Positions 51,490 through 61,230 are shown, numbered from the stretch's first letter. The stretch: DNA of 64,000 nucleotides from Gordonia shandongensis DSM 45094 (GCF_000423025.1 NZ_AUHE01000012.1:62001-126000), one strand, 5' to 3'. The notes: generated by a model from the sequence alone, not told the origin. Numbers and translations: made by a program.

Positions 51490-54396
51490 TTGATCCTGGT
51501 ATTGAGCGCCCTGTTCATCAGTGCGCTCATTGCACCGCCGATCATCAGGACGGTGGGGTCGCGCGGCTTCTATCTGCTGGCCCTGGCCCCGGCGGGGGGT
51601 CTGGTGTGGGTCCTGACGCACTGGCCGGACCCCGACGGACCGCGCGTCGAGGAGATCACCTGGATCCCCAGCCTCGACATGGACATCACGCTGCGTTTCG
51701 ACACCCTCGCAGCCATCATGTCGGTCCTGATCCTCGGCATCGGCGCCCTGGTCCTGGTCTACTGCGCCAACTACTTCGACGAGATGCGTCGCCGCGTCGC
51801 CGTGTTCGGCGGCGAGATGGTCGCCTTCGCCGGGTCCATGTTCGGCCTCGTCGTCAGCGACAACACGCTGGTCCTCTACGTCTTCTGGGAGGCCACGACC
51901 GTCCTGTCGTTCATGCTCGTCGGTTTCAACGCGGTCCGCGCCACCTCTCGACGGGCCGCCACCCAGGCACTCCTGGTCACCACGTTCGGCGGTCTGGCGA
52001 TGCTCGTCGGCATCGTCATGCTCGGCGAACGCACCGGCACGTATCTGCTCTCGGAACTGGTGGCGTCCCCGCCGTCGGGCGGCGTGTACGTCGACGTCGC
52101 GGTGATACTCGTCCTCGTCGGGGCCCTGTCGAAGTCGGCCATCGTCCCGTTCCACTTCTGGCTCCCCGGCGCCATGGCGGCGCCGACGCCGGTGAGCGCC
52201 TACCTGCATGCCGCGGCGATGGTCAAAGCCGGCGTGTACCTGGTCGCACGACTCGCCCCGGCGTTCGCACCGCTGGTGAGCTGGCAGGTGATGGTGATCG
52301 TGCTCGGCGCGGGAACCATGATCCTCGGTGGATGGCGCTCCCTGCGCGAACTCGACCTCAAGCTGATCCTCGCCTTCGGCACCGTCTCCCAGCTCGGATT
52401 CATCACCGTCCTGGTGGGGGTCGGCGACGCGGCCGTCGCGATGGCCGGGCTGGCGATGGTCGTCGCGCACGCCATGTTCAAGGCGTGCCTGTTCATGGTC
52501 GTCGGCATCATCGACCACTCCACCGGCACGCGCGACGTCCGCAAGCTCGCCCGACTGGGGCACCGGCTGCCCGGTCTCGCGCTGATCGCCGCGGTGGCCG
52601 GTGCCAGCATGGCCGGGCTGCCGTTCACCTTCGGTTTCGTCGGCAAGGAGACCGCGTTCGGCGGGCTCTGGGAGACGAGCGTCCTGTCGCCGGCGGCGGC
52701 CCGCACGGTCGACCTGGTCCTGCTCGTCGGATCGATCCTCACGTTCGCCTACACCACGCGCTTCCTGTGGGGCGCCTTCGGACGGAAGGTCCGCCGACTG
52801 CCGACCCGCGCGGTGGCGCAGCTCCAGGCGCCGTCGGTCGCGTTCCTCGCGCCGCCCGCCGTCCTGGCCGCCGCAGGCGTCCTCGCCGCGTTCACCGCCG
52901 GGTGGGTCGGGGACCGCTTCACGCCGTATATCTCCTCGCTGCCGCCGGCCGACGCCGATGTGGAGCCGCTGGCGCAATGGCACGGTTTCGGGCTGCCGGT
53001 GGTGTTCTCGATCATCGTGGTCGTCGCCGGATCGATCCTGTTCCTCGTGCTCCGGGCCGTGCGCGCCCACATCTTCGTCCACCCGCCGAAACTGAACGCC
53101 GACCGGATCTACGACGCCTCGCTGCGGTCGGCCGACCGACTGTCGCTGTGGGTCACCCGGAACACGCAGCGCGGCTCGCTGCCGATCACCCAGGGCGTCA
53201 TCCTCGCCGTGGCGGTCACGCTGCCGGTGGTCGCCCTCGCGCTCGGCAACCGACAGAGCCTGCGTCTGGCCGGCTTCGACACCGCCGAGGAACTGGTGAT
53301 CGGCACGGTGATGGTCGCCGCGGCACTCGCGACCGGCATCCTGCGCAACCGTCTCGCCGGCCTCCTCACGCTCGGCGTCACCGGCTACGGCTGCGGTGCG
53401 CTGTTCGCGATGTACGGCGCCCCCGACCTGGCCCTCACCCAGTTCCTCGTCGAGAGCCTCACCCTCGTCGTCTTCGTGCTGGTGCTGCGCAAACTCCCCT
53501 CGGAGCCGACCGCCAAACAGAAGACCGGTCACCGGCCGCTGCGAATCCTCGTCGCCGTCGCCTTCGGCGTGATGATGGTCGTCGTCGGCCTGTTCGCGGC
53601 CGCTGCCCGGTCCACCGAGCCGCTGCACGTGTATCTCGGCGACGCCGCGTTCGAGTTCGGTGCCGGACAGAACGCCGTCAACGTCCTGCTCGTCGACATC
53701 CGCGCCTGGGACACCCTCGGCGAGGTGTCGGTGTTGATCGTGGCCGCCACCGGCGTGGCCTCGCTGCTGTTCCGCAACCGTCGGTTCGGGTTGGTCCCCC
53801 GCGTCACCGAACGCGCGCTGGCCGAACGGGAGCGCAACGGCGACCCGATCGCACTGGGTCGCACCACGTGGCTGCGCGGCAGCGAACTGCGCGATCCGTC
53901 GCAACGGTCGCTCGTCTTGGAGGCGACGACGCGGCTGGTCTTCCCGACGCTGGTCGTCCTCTCGGCGTACTTCTTCTTCGCCGGCCACAACGCTCCCGGC
54001 GGCGGTTTCGCCGGGGGCCTGGTCATGGGGCTCGCCCTGGTCCTGCGATATCTCGCCGGCGGCCGATACGAACTCGGCGAGGCGATGCCCATCGAGGCCG
54101 GCACCGTCCTGGGCACCGGGCTGCTCGTCTCGGCGGGCACCGCCACCACCTCGCTCGCCCTGGGCGCGCCCGCCCTCTCGTCGGCCGTGATCGACGTGAC
54201 ACTGCCCGTCTTCGGCGACATCCACATCGTCACGGCCCTGTTCTTCGACCTGGGGATCTACCTCATCGTCGTCGGTCTCGTCCTGGACATCCTGCGGAGT
54301 CTGGGCGCCCGCCTCGACGTCGACGAACGCGAACCGGACGAGAAGAAGATCGACGTCGTCTCCGCGCAGGCCGGCCGGCAGGAGGTGTCCGGATGA
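51490..54396 (+). CDS. mrpA: Na+/H+ antiporter subunit A/B fusion
   Basis: A 968-residue MrpA/MnhA with about 20 helices, related to NADH-dehydrogenase ND5, with the Glu of LYVFWEATTVLSF and Lys in LSKSAIVPFHFWLPGAM. The C-terminal 180 residues (TTRLVFPTLVVLSAYFFFAGHNAPGGGFAGGLVMGLA and later) are the MrpB subunit fused in frame, as in some actinobacteria. TTG start at 51490, odd for such a gene but the only good one. First gene of the Mrp operon; stop overlaps mrpC (ATGA). Confidence 0.92.
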   Translation: MILVLSALFISALIAPPIIRTVGSRGFYLLALAPAGGLVWVLTHWPDPDGPRVEEITWIPSLDMDITLRFDTLAAIMSVLILGIGALVLVYCANYFDEMRRRVAVFGGEMVAFAGSMFGLVVSDNTLVLYVFWEATTVLSFMLVGFNAVRATSRRAATQALLVTTFGGLAMLVGIVMLGERTGTYLLSELVASPPSGGVYVDVAVILVLVGALSKSAIVPFHFWLPGAMAAPTPVSAYLHAAAMVKAGVYLVARLAPAFAPLVSWQVMVIVLGAGTMILGGWRSLRELDLKLILAFGTVSQLGFITVLVGVGDAAVAMAGLAMVVAHAMFKACLFMVVGIIDHSTGTRDVRKLARLGHRLPGLALIAAVAGASMAGLPFTFGFVGKETAFGGLWETSVLSPAAARTVDLVLLVGSILTFAYTTRFLWGAFGRKVRRLPTRAVAQLQAPSVAFLAPPAVLAAAGVLAAFTAGWVGDRFTPYISSLPPADADVEPLAQWHGFGLPVVFSIIVVVAGSILFLVLRAVRAHIFVHPPKLNADRIYDASLRSADRLSLWVTRNTQRGSLPITQGVILAVAVTLPVVALALGNRQSLRLAGFDTAEELVIGTVMVAAALATGILRNRLAGLLTLGVTGYGCGALFAMYGAPDLALTQFLVESLTLVVFVLVLRKLPSEPTAKQKTGHRPLRILVAVAFGVMMVVVGLFAAAARSTEPLHVYLGDAAFEFGAGQNAVNVLLVDIRAWDTLGEVSVLIVAATGVASLLFRNRRFGLVPRVTERALAERERNGDPIALGRTTWLRGSELRDPSQRSLVLEATTRLVFPTLVVLSAYFFFAGHNAPGGGFAGGLVMGLALVLRYLAGGRYELGEAMPIEAGTVLGTGLLVSAGTATTSLALGAPALSSAVIDVTLPVFGDIHIVTALFFDLGIYLIVVGLVLDILRSLGARLDVDEREPDEKKIDVVSAQAGRQEVSG

Positions 54397-55139
54397 CGGT
54401 GAACCTCGGCCTGCTGATCGTGTGCGGCGCGATGGCCGCCGTGGGCGTCTATCTGCTCACCGAGCGGAGCCTGATCCGGATGCTGTTCGGGCTGCTGTTG
54501 GCGGGCAACGCCGTCAACCTGTTGATCGTGACGCTCTCGGGTCCCGCCGGGAATCCGCCGATCCGGGGGCGGGACTCCGGCGACCACGGCTTCGACACCG
54601 ATCCCCTGGCTCAGGGGATGGTGCTCACGGCGATCGTCATCACGCTGGGCATCGCCGCGTTCATCCTGGCGTTGACGTACCGCCTGTTCAAGATCAACCA
54701 GGCCGCCGAGGAGGAGAAGGCGATGCTGCCGCCGGGCGTCGAGATCGCCACGGACGACGAGCTCGGCGACGACGAGGAGGACATCAAGATCCTCACCGGC
54801 TCGCTGGAGTCGATGCCCGACCGCGACCGGAGCGACGACCCGGAGACGTTCGCCGACACGGTGGTGGGCGACCTGTTCGACTCCCACGGCAATCCGTTGA
54901 CTCCCGAGGAGTTCGCGGCCGCGCACGCCGCGGCTATCGAGCCCGACCTGATGCCCGAGGACGCTCACGTCATCGACCATCTCGCCGACGACGGCGACGA
55001 GATGCCGGTCGACGACGAGATGCCCGACGAGGAGGCGCCCGACGAGGACGCATCCGACGGGGGCGCATCCGACGGGGACGCATCCGGCACCGGAGCAACC
55101 GGGCAGGCGGGACCGACCGGGGGAGGACCGAGCCGATGA
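54393..55139 (+). CDS. mrpC: Na+/H+ antiporter subunit C with acidic tail
   Basis: A 248-residue NuoK-like subunit. The first 115 residues are the normal three-helix MrpC (ERSLIRMLFGLLLAGNAVNLL, then DPLAQGMVLTAIVITLG); the remaining about 130 residues are an Asp/Glu-rich cytosolic tail with DGDASDGGASDG repeats, absent from typical MrpC. Overlaps both neighbours by four bases. Confidence 0.92.
   Translation: MTVNLGLLIVCGAMAAVGVYLLTERSLIRMLFGLLLAGNAVNLLIVTLSGPAGNPPIRGRDSGDHGFDTDPLAQGMVLTAIVITLGIAAFILALTYRLFKINQAAEEEKAMLPPGVEIATDDELGDDEEDIKILTGSLESMPDRDRSDDPETFADTVVGDLFDSHGNPLTPEEFAAAHAAAIEPDLMPEDAHVIDHLADDGDEMPVDDEMPDEEAPDEDASDGGASDGDASGTGATGQAGPTGGGPSR
55041..55085. repeat. 15-bp tandem repeat in the mrpC tail, 3 copies
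   Basis: GACG(A/G)GG(A/G)CGCATCC units at 55041, 55056 and 55071 encode DxDAS/DGGAS repeats. Confidence 0.9.
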
Positions 55140-56770
55140 CCTTCGAGAACCTGAGCCCGCAGCCGTCGTGGATCGCGGTGCTGATCGTGCTGCCGACGCT
55201 GGCGCCGCTGCTCGGTGCCGCGATCACCCTGCTCCGGGCCCGCAGTTCGCGCCTCCAACGCAACGTCACGGTGTTCGCCATCGGCATCGCGCTGGCCGCG
55301 TCGTCGACGATGCTCTACCTCACCGACCACTACGGCACCATGGCCGTCCACATCGGCGGCTGGGACGGTCGCGGGATCGCGAACACCCCGCTGGGCATCA
55401 CCCTCGTGGTCGATCGACTCTCGGCCCTCATGCTGGTCATCTCGACGATCGTGCTGCTGTGCGTCGTCGTGTACGCCATCGGCCAGGGCATCCGCGACGG
55501 CAGCACCGAGCAGCCCGTGTCGATCTTCCTGCCGAGCTACCTCATCCTGACGGCGGGCGTGTGCAACTCGTTCCTCGCCGGCGACCTGTTCAACCTCTAC
55601 GTCTCCTTCGAGGTGCTGCTGGCCGCCAGCTTCGTGCTGCTCACCCTCGGCGCCAGCGGCGAACGCGTACGCGCCGGTGCGTCGTACGTGATGGTCTCGA
55701 TGGTCTCCTCGCTGCTCTTCCTGATCGGCATCGCATTCGCCTACTCGACCACCGGAACCCTCAACCTCGCCGAGATGGCCGTCCGGCTCGACGACGTCCC
55801 CGACGGGACACGCAACGCCCTGTACGCGGTGCTGCTCGTCGCCTTCGGCATCAAGGCCGCCGTCTTCCCGCTGTCGACGTGGCTGCCCGACTCCTATCCG
55901 ACGGCGCCGGCGCCGGTGACCGCGGTGTTCGCCGGCCTGCTCACGAAGGTCGGCGTGTACGCGCTCATCCGGACCCACTCGCTGCTGTTCCCCGGCGGGT
56001 CGATGGACGTCGTGCTGATGATCGCGGGGCTCGCCACGATGCTCGTCGGCATCTTCGGCGCCATCGCCCAGTCCGACATCAAACGTCTGCTGTCGTTCAC
56101 GCTCGTCAGTCACATCGGTTACATGATCTTCGGAATCGCGGTCGGTTCGGAACTGTCGACGTCGGCGGCGATCTACTACGTGGCCCACCACATCCTCGTG
56201 CAGACCACCCTGTTCCTCGTCGTCGGCCTCATCGAACGGCAGGCCGGCTCGTCGTCCCTCCGGCGGCTCGGCGGCCTCATCGCCAGCCCCCTGCTCGCCG
56301 GGCTCTTCCTCATTCCGGCCCTCAACCTGGGCGGCATCCCGCCGTTCTCCGGTTTCATCGGGAAGGTCGCACTGCTGGAGGCCGGCGCACAGGACGGCTC
56401 GGTTCTGGCGTGGGTGCTCGTCGGCGGCTCCGTCGTCACGAGCCTGCTGACCCTGTACGTGATGGCCCGCGTCTGGACCAAGGCGTTCTGGCGTGCCCGC
56501 GCCGACGCCCCCGAGGGCGGCATGGCCTCGAGCACCCCGTCGGCGCTCATCGAGGAGGGCACCGACGTCCTGCTCGCCGAGCGCGAGGACGTCGGCCGGA
56601 TGCCGATCACGATGGTGGTCCCCACGATGGCGATGGTCGCCGCCGGACTGGCCCTCACCGTGTGGGGCGGACAGATCTTCACGTTCACAGACGACGCCGC
56701 CGACACCGTGCTCGACCGCAGCCACTACATCTCGGCCGTCCTCCACGACGACGAGGCGGCCATCCGATGA
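55136..56770 (+). CDS. mrpD: Na+/H+ antiporter subunit D
   Basis: A 544-residue ND2/ND4-like membrane subunit of the Mrp antiporter. Helices include LYVSFEVLLAASFVLL and a Lys in GIKAAVFPLSTWLPDSYPTAPAP. Expected to form one proton/Na+ path. Overlaps mrpC and mrpE by four bases each. Confidence 0.93.
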   Translation: MTFENLSPQPSWIAVLIVLPTLAPLLGAAITLLRARSSRLQRNVTVFAIGIALAASSTMLYLTDHYGTMAVHIGGWDGRGIANTPLGITLVVDRLSALMLVISTIVLLCVVVYAIGQGIRDGSTEQPVSIFLPSYLILTAGVCNSFLAGDLFNLYVSFEVLLAASFVLLTLGASGERVRAGASYVMVSMVSSLLFLIGIAFAYSTTGTLNLAEMAVRLDDVPDGTRNALYAVLLVAFGIKAAVFPLSTWLPDSYPTAPAPVTAVFAGLLTKVGVYALIRTHSLLFPGGSMDVVLMIAGLATMLVGIFGAIAQSDIKRLLSFTLVSHIGYMIFGIAVGSELSTSAAIYYVAHHILVQTTLFLVVGLIERQAGSSSLRRLGGLIASPLLAGLFLIPALNLGGIPPFSGFIGKVALLEAGAQDGSVLAWVLVGGSVVTSLLTLYVMARVWTKAFWRARADAPEGGMASSTPSALIEEGTDVLLAEREDVGRMPITMVVPTMAMVAAGLALTVWGGQIFTFTDDAADTVLDRSHYISAVLHDDEAAIR

Positions 56771-57564
56771 GCGGGCAGCAGCGCGGGACGAAACCGTTCC
56801 CGCACACACCGCACGCCACCCCCGTCGGCAAGCGGCCCCTCGCCGCATTCTTCGGCAACCTGTGGCGGGTGACGCTCGTGCACGTGGCGTGGCCGCTGGT
56901 GACCGCGTGGGTGTGGGTCAACGACCGGTTGAAGATGCCGTCGTGGCTCGGCGGATCGCTCCGCGAGGCGGGCCTGCGCATCTGGGGTTTCCTCTGGTTG
57001 ACGTTCGTCTGGGTCCTCCTGTGGGGCGAGATCACGTGGGCCAACATCGTCGCCGGCGGCGGCGTCGCCTTCCTCGTCATGGCGCTGGCCCCCCTGCCCC
57101 GCGTACCCGTCGAGGGACGCTTCCATCCGCTGACCGCCCTGAAGCTCGTCGCGACGATGATCTGGAACTTCTTCGTCTCCAGCGCCCAGGTCGCGTGGGC
57201 GGCGATCACGCCGGGACCGCCGCCGCTGGGCGTCGTGATCCGCGTCCACATGGCGATCAAGTCCGACCTGGTGCTGACGCTGGCCATCGACTACATCAAC
57301 CTGGTGCCCGGCACCATGGTCGTCGAGATCGACCAGCCCACCCGGATGCTCTACATCCACGTCTTCGACATCCACAAGCGCCGCCAGCTCGAGCATTTCC
57401 TCGAGCAGATGGAGTTCGTGGAGCGGGAGTTCATCCGCGCGTTCGAACGCGACGCCGAATGGCGGCCGAGCCCCTTCCACGGGATCGACGACGACTACCA
57501 CCACGTCGCCTACGCCGATCGGCAGCGGGTGGCCGACGCGGCCGACCGAGGGGAGAAGCCGTGA
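56767..57564 (+). CDS. mrpE: Na+/H+ antiporter subunit E
   Basis: A 265-residue subunit, longer than the usual about 160 residues because of N-terminal (about 60) and C-terminal extensions. The conserved MrpE core lies at about residues 70-220 (TFVWVLLWGEITWANIVAGG, MVVEIDQPTRMLYIHVFDI). Overlaps neighbours (ATGA, GTGA). Confidence 0.9.
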   Translation: MSGQQRGTKPFPHTPHATPVGKRPLAAFFGNLWRVTLVHVAWPLVTAWVWVNDRLKMPSWLGGSLREAGLRIWGFLWLTFVWVLLWGEITWANIVAGGGVAFLVMALAPLPRVPVEGRFHPLTALKLVATMIWNFFVSSAQVAWAAITPGPPPLGVVIRVHMAIKSDLVLTLAIDYINLVPGTMVVEIDQPTRMLYIHVFDIHKRRQLEHFLEQMEFVEREFIRAFERDAEWRPSPFHGIDDDYHHVAYADRQRVADAADRGEKP

Positions 57565-57821
57565 CCGCAGTCTGGGTGTCGTGCACCGTGATGCTGTTGG
57601 CCGCCGTGGTGCTGACCGGCTACCGCACCCTCCGCGGCCCCACCACGCTCGACCGGCTCGTCGGGGTCGACGCCCTGGTCGCGATCGCGATCTGCGGTCT
57701 GTCGGTGTGGGTGGCCTGGACCGCCGACACCACGGTGGTCCCCGGTATCGTCGCGCTCAGCCTGGTGGGCTTCCTCGGCTCCATCGCGGTCGCCCGTTTC
57801 CGAGTGAGGGACGACGAATGA
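57561..57821 (+). CDS. mrpF: Na+/H+ antiporter subunit F
   Basis: An 86-residue three-helix protein with the conserved GPTTLDRLVGVDAL motif and the C-terminal SIAVARF. GTG start at 57561 overlaps the mrpE stop. Length is normal for MrpF. Confidence 0.93.
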   Translation: MTAVWVSCTVMLLAAVVLTGYRTLRGPTTLDRLVGVDALVAIAICGLSVWVAWTADTTVVPGIVALSLVGFLGSIAVARFRVRDDE

Positions 57822-58258
57822 GCGCCATCGACGTCATCGCGGCGGTACTCATCGTCGTCGGCTCGCTGCTGGCGTTCACCTCCGCCATCGGCATCGCCCG
57901 ATTCCCCGACACGCTCAGCCGGATGCACGCGGCCACCAAACCGCAGACCTTCGGCATGATCCTGGTGTTGGCGGGGACGTACATCAAACTCGACGGTCAC
58001 CCGGACGGCGGCATGCTCGTGCTGACCGGACTGTTCGCGTTGATCACGGCGCCGGTCGTCGCCCAGCGCGTGGGACGCCTCGTCTATCGGGAGCAGGCGC
58101 TCGACGGCGAGGTCGTCGACGCCGACCAGCTCGACGACCCAGAGCTCGACGACCCAGAACTCGACGACGCCGAAATCGACGGTCCAGGGCCCGGCAGCGC
58201 AGACACGGGGGCGCCGATCAGGCGAGTTCGGCCACCACGGAATCGACCACCGCGGTGA
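57818..58258 (+). CDS. mrpG: Na+/H+ antiporter subunit G
   Basis: A 146-residue subunit. The first about 100 residues are MrpG (FTSAIGIARFPDTLSRMHAATKPQT), followed by an acidic tail with LDDPELDDPEL repeats. Its 3' end overlaps the convergent ligase gene by 41 bases. Last gene of the mrpACDEFG operon, which as a whole exports Na+ in exchange for protons and supports alkali and salt tolerance. Confidence 0.92.
   Translation: MSAIDVIAAVLIVVGSLLAFTSAIGIARFPDTLSRMHAATKPQTFGMILVLAGTYIKLDGHPDGGMLVLTGLFALITAPVVAQRVGRLVYREQALDGEVVDADQLDDPELDDPELDDAEIDGPGPGSADTGAPIRRVRPPRNRPPR
58130..58174. repeat. 15-bp tandem repeat in the mrpG tail, 3 copies
   Basis: CTCGACGAC(C/G)C(A/C)GA(G/A) units at 58130, 58145 and 58160 encode LDDPE repeats. 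Confidence 0.85.
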
Positions 58259-59348
58259 GGTCGCCGGTCTCGGCGAACACCCGCTGCTGACGCTGATAAC
58301 TGGCCCCGTGGGCGATGATGTCGGCCACCGAGGCCAGTTCGTCGGCGCACCCCAGCGACTCGGCGACCGGCGCCAGCCGCACCAGCAGCTCGGCCAGGTC
58401 TTCGGTGACGAGCCGCTCGGAGCAGTCCCCGTCCTGGATCACGATGGCGTCCAGTCCGTAGCGGGCCGCCCGCCATTTGTTCTCCTGCACCAGCCACGGC
58501 GCCATGTGCGGCAGGTCCTCCCCCGCGGTCAGCCTGCGGTCGAGATCGACGATCAGGGCGTGGGTCAGCGCCGCCAGGCCCGCCAGCTCGCGGCGGTTCG
58601 ACACACCGTCGCACACCCGGACCTCGATGGTGCCCAGTTGCGGGACGGGGCGGATGTCCCAGCGGATCTCGTTGAGGTGATCGATGATGCCGGTGGTCCG
58701 CTGATCGGCGACGAACCGCTCGAACTCGTTCCAGTGATCGAACTGGAAGGGCAGGCCCGCGGTCGGCAACTGCTGGAACATCATCGCCCGGTTGCTCGCG
58801 TATCCGGTGGACTGTCCGGACCACATGGGCGACGACGCCGACAGCGCCAGCAGGTGCGGGTAGTAGCGCAGGAAGGCCGACAGGATCGGCAGCACCCGGT
58901 CGCGTTCGCTGATCCCGACGTGCACGTGGACACCCCAGATCAGCATCTGCCGTCCCCACCACTGGGTGCGTTCGATCAGCTCCGCGTACCGCGGGCCGGG
59001 CGTCAACTGCTGCGCCGACCAGCCGGCGAACGGATGGGTTCCCGCACCGAACAGGTCGACGCCGATCTCGTCGGCCAGTCCGCGGACCACGTCGAGCGAC
59101 CGCCCGAGGTCGTCCATCGCCTCACCGACGGTGGTGCACACGCCGGTGACCAGCTCGACGGTGTTGCGGAGCAGTTCGCGGTGGATCTGCGCGGCGTGCT
59201 CGGGGGCCCGCTGCGCCACGAGGTCGAAGAGGTCGTCGGCGGCGTTCGCCAGATCGCGGGTCGAGCGGTCGACGAAGGCGAGCTCCCACTCCACGCCGAC
59301 AGTCGGGTTCGCCGATCGCCGAAAGGCGATCGGCTCGGGGGCGGTCAC
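58218..59348 (-). CDS. carboxylate-amine ligase (YbdK, GCS2 family)
   Basis: A 376-residue ATP-dependent ligase of the GCS2 family, at the Rv0433 position; the E. coli homologue YbdK has weak glutamate-cysteine ligase activity. Conserved parts: TVGVEWELAFVD near the start, LRNTVELVTGVC, GVHVHVGISERDRVLPIL, EIRWDIRPVPQLGTIEVRVCDG and VQENKWRAARYGLDA. GTG start at 59348. The true substrate is unknown. Convergent with mrpG; upstream is sodC on the same strand. Confidence 0.9.
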   Translation of the reverse strand: MTAPEPIAFRRSANPTVGVEWELAFVDRSTRDLANAADDLFDLVAQRAPEHAAQIHRELLRNTVELVTGVCTTVGEAMDDLGRSLDVVRGLADEIGVDLFGAGTHPFAGWSAQQLTPGPRYAELIERTQWWGRQMLIWGVHVHVGISERDRVLPILSAFLRYYPHLLALSASSPMWSGQSTGYASNRAMMFQQLPTAGLPFQFDHWNEFERFVADQRTTGIIDHLNEIRWDIRPVPQLGTIEVRVCDGVSNRRELAGLAALTHALIVDLDRRLTAGEDLPHMAPWLVQENKWRAARYGLDAIVIQDGDCSERLVTEDLAELLVRLAPVAESLGCADELASVADIIAHGASYQRQQRVFAETGDLTAVVDSVVAELA

Positions 59349-59372
59349 CTCCGCCCGCGGAGTCGACGCATG

Positions 59373-59972
59373 CTACTTCGCGGCGGTGATGATGCCGCAG
59401 GCGTAGCGCGGGGCGTCGGCCTCGTCGGACTCGTGCAGGATGAGTGCGCGGCCGGCGACGTCGGTGAGCTTGAACGCCTCGGTGGTGTAGCTCGCGGTGG
59501 CGGTACCGTTCTTCAGCACATCGAGGTCGATGAGGTCGCCGGACTCGGGCTTCCCGGTGTGTCCGGGCGCCTGGTAGTGGCCGCCCGCGCTCTCGAACGA
59601 GGAGGCGGGTTCGCAGACGGTGCCGGTGTGGATGTGCAGACCGTGCTTACCGGGGGTCGCGTTGTCGGCGCGCACCGACACCTTGACCGTGGAGGGGTCC
59701 TCCTGGCTGAAGGTCACGAAGCCGACGCGGGTGCCGTCCTTGGAGACCAGCGTGGCCGACGCGGTCTCGACGCCGCCCGGGATCCCGTCGGCGTTCACCA
59801 CGTCTCCGGGGGCCACCTGGTCGCCCGTGACGACCGACGGGGTGGTGTACGGCGCGTCGGAGGACTCCTCGTGCGGGGTGCACGCCGCCAGTGCGAGGGT
59901 GGCACCGCCCGCGACGGCCAGGGCCGCAACGACCCGAACGGTCGAGGTGCGATTCGTGCTACGGACGGTCAT
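59373..59972 (-). CDS. sodC: Cu/Zn superoxide dismutase, lipoprotein
   Basis: A 199-residue secreted superoxide dismutase that removes extracellular superoxide. Lipobox LALAAC with Cys31 makes it a membrane-anchored lipoprotein, as in M. tuberculosis SodC (Rv0432). The metal ligands lie in GKHGLHIHTG, the region GGHYQAPGHTG and GDLIDL, and the last copper His in LILHESDEAD; two Cys (TVCEP and YACGI) form the disulfide. Same strand as the ligase, 24 bases apart. Confidence 0.95.
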   Translation of the reverse strand: MTVRSTNRTSTVRVVAALAVAGGATLALAACTPHEESSDAPYTTPSVVTGDQVAPGDVVNADGIPGGVETASATLVSKDGTRVGFVTFSQEDPSTVKVSVRADNATPGKHGLHIHTGTVCEPASSFESAGGHYQAPGHTGKPESGDLIDLDVLKNGTATASYTTEAFKLTDVAGRALILHESDEADAPRYACGIITAAK

Positions 59973-60047
59973 GTGTGCTCCTTATGTCTTCTCGCGAGGC
60001 GGTCGAGCCCGCGTATCGATTATGACGGGTCGCTTCTGCGAACCGCG

Positions 60048-60560
60048 CTACCGGCTCATCACGGTGAGCGCCAGATCGCCCGGGCACCGCGTGAAGGCGT
60101 CGGGCCGCTCGGCCAACGACGCCCCGCCGGGGATGTCCTTCTGCAGTTTCTCCGCCGCAGCCCGCTGGTCGCCGGTGAAGAAGATGGTGTTCTCGTCCAC
60201 CGACTGCGTCTGCAGGTTGCCGACGTCGCCGACCTGATATCCCTTGGCCTTCAGCTCGTCGGCGACCTCGGCCGCGAGACCCGAGATGTTGCCGATGTTG
60301 AGGACGCACACCTGCGGCATGTCGGCGACGTCGGAGGGCGTCGACGACGGGGCCGCCGAGGAGCTCTCCTCACCGGCCTCCTGCGAGGCGGACGAACTCG
60401 CTGCCGCCTTGGCGCTCTGCGCGGCCTTCTCCAACGGGTCGCCCTCGTCGCTCTTCGTCAGCTGCAGCGTGCCGAGAAGGAGGCAGACCACCGCGATCGC
60501 GAACAGCACCATGGCTCCCGCGCGCAACGGCAGACGGTTGGTTTCTCGATCAGCTTTCAT
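60048..60560 (-). CDS. virR: LytR_C domain protein, VirR-like
   Basis: A 170-residue protein: cytosolic N-terminus, one transmembrane helix (about residues 15-35, GAMVLFAIAVVCLLLG), a Ser/Ala-rich linker, and a C-terminal LytR_C domain with VCVLNIGNISGLAAEVADEL. Corresponds to Rv0431 (VirR), linked in M. tuberculosis to membrane vesicle release and envelope integrity. ATG at 60560 (MKADRETNR) is preferred over the GTG/ATG farther upstream. Confidence 0.85.
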   Translation of the reverse strand: MKADRETNRLPLRAGAMVLFAIAVVCLLLGTLQLTKSDEGDPLEKAAQSAKAAASSSASQEAGEESSSAAPSSTPSDVADMPQVCVLNIGNISGLAAEVADELKAKGYQVGDVGNLQTQSVDENTIFFTGDQRAAAEKLQKDIPGGASLAERPDAFTRCPGDLALTVMSR

Positions 60561-60676
60561 CACCGCAACTCTAACCCACCGCACGTCCGACCCGGCGCGT
60601 CGTCGGCGCCCTCCGGTCACCGAGGCGGTGTCTGCGGTGACGGCGTCCAGTCAGCTGATTCTCGGTCAGCTGGTCT

Positions 60677-61030
60677 TCAGGGGTTCTCGAAGCCGAGGCG
60701 GCGGGCGGCGCGGGCCTTCTGCCGCGAGGCCCGCAGTCGCCGGAGCCGCTTGACCAGCATCGGGTCGGCGGCGAGCGCTTCGGGACGGTCCACCAGGGCT
60801 CCGAGGATCTGGTAGTAGCGGGTGGCGGACAGGCTGAAGAGCTCCTTGATCGCGTCTTCCTTGGAGCCCGCGTACTTCCACCACTGTCGCTCGAAGTTCA
60901 GGATGTCGCGCTCTCGCCGGGTGAGGCCGTCGGCCCCGACCTCGTGCGGATCGAGGTTCGTCTGATCAGCGGCACCGGCGAGCGACGCGGGATCGTCGCC
61001 GGTCGGGTCCTGCGCTGTTGCGCCGTTCAT
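60677..61030 (-). CDS. DUF3263 family protein
   Basis: A 117-residue protein of the DUF3263 family (Rv0430-like). Core: LTRRERDILNFERQWWKYAGSKEDAIKELFSLSATRYYQILG, a helix-turn-helix-like region, then a basic C-terminus. Possibly a DNA-binding protein. Divergent from def. Function unknown. Confidence 0.9.
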   Translation of the reverse strand: MNGATAQDPTGDDPASLAGAADQTNLDPHEVGADGLTRRERDILNFERQWWKYAGSKEDAIKELFSLSATRYYQILGALVDRPEALAADPMLVKRLRRLRASRQKARAARRLGFENP

Positions 61031-61230
61031 CTCGCTCCCTCACACAGCCGAACAATCGTGTCCACCCCGGCCACCGCATCGTCGCGGGCCCGCAGCAGTC
61101 TCCCGGCGAGCTGAATGACATCGGTGTGGTTCCGGACAACATCTAACCACGATCCGAGGCGACATCGGTGCCGACGCACCGCGTCGACACTCGATCCGCA
61201 CGGGGCGGTCGACCATCGACTCGGGACCGT

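Noticed and set aside
51606-54392. Over 900-codon extension upstream of mrpC
   Set aside because: Out-of-frame reading of mrpA with Arg/Pro-rich low-complexity protein; mrpC starts at 54393.
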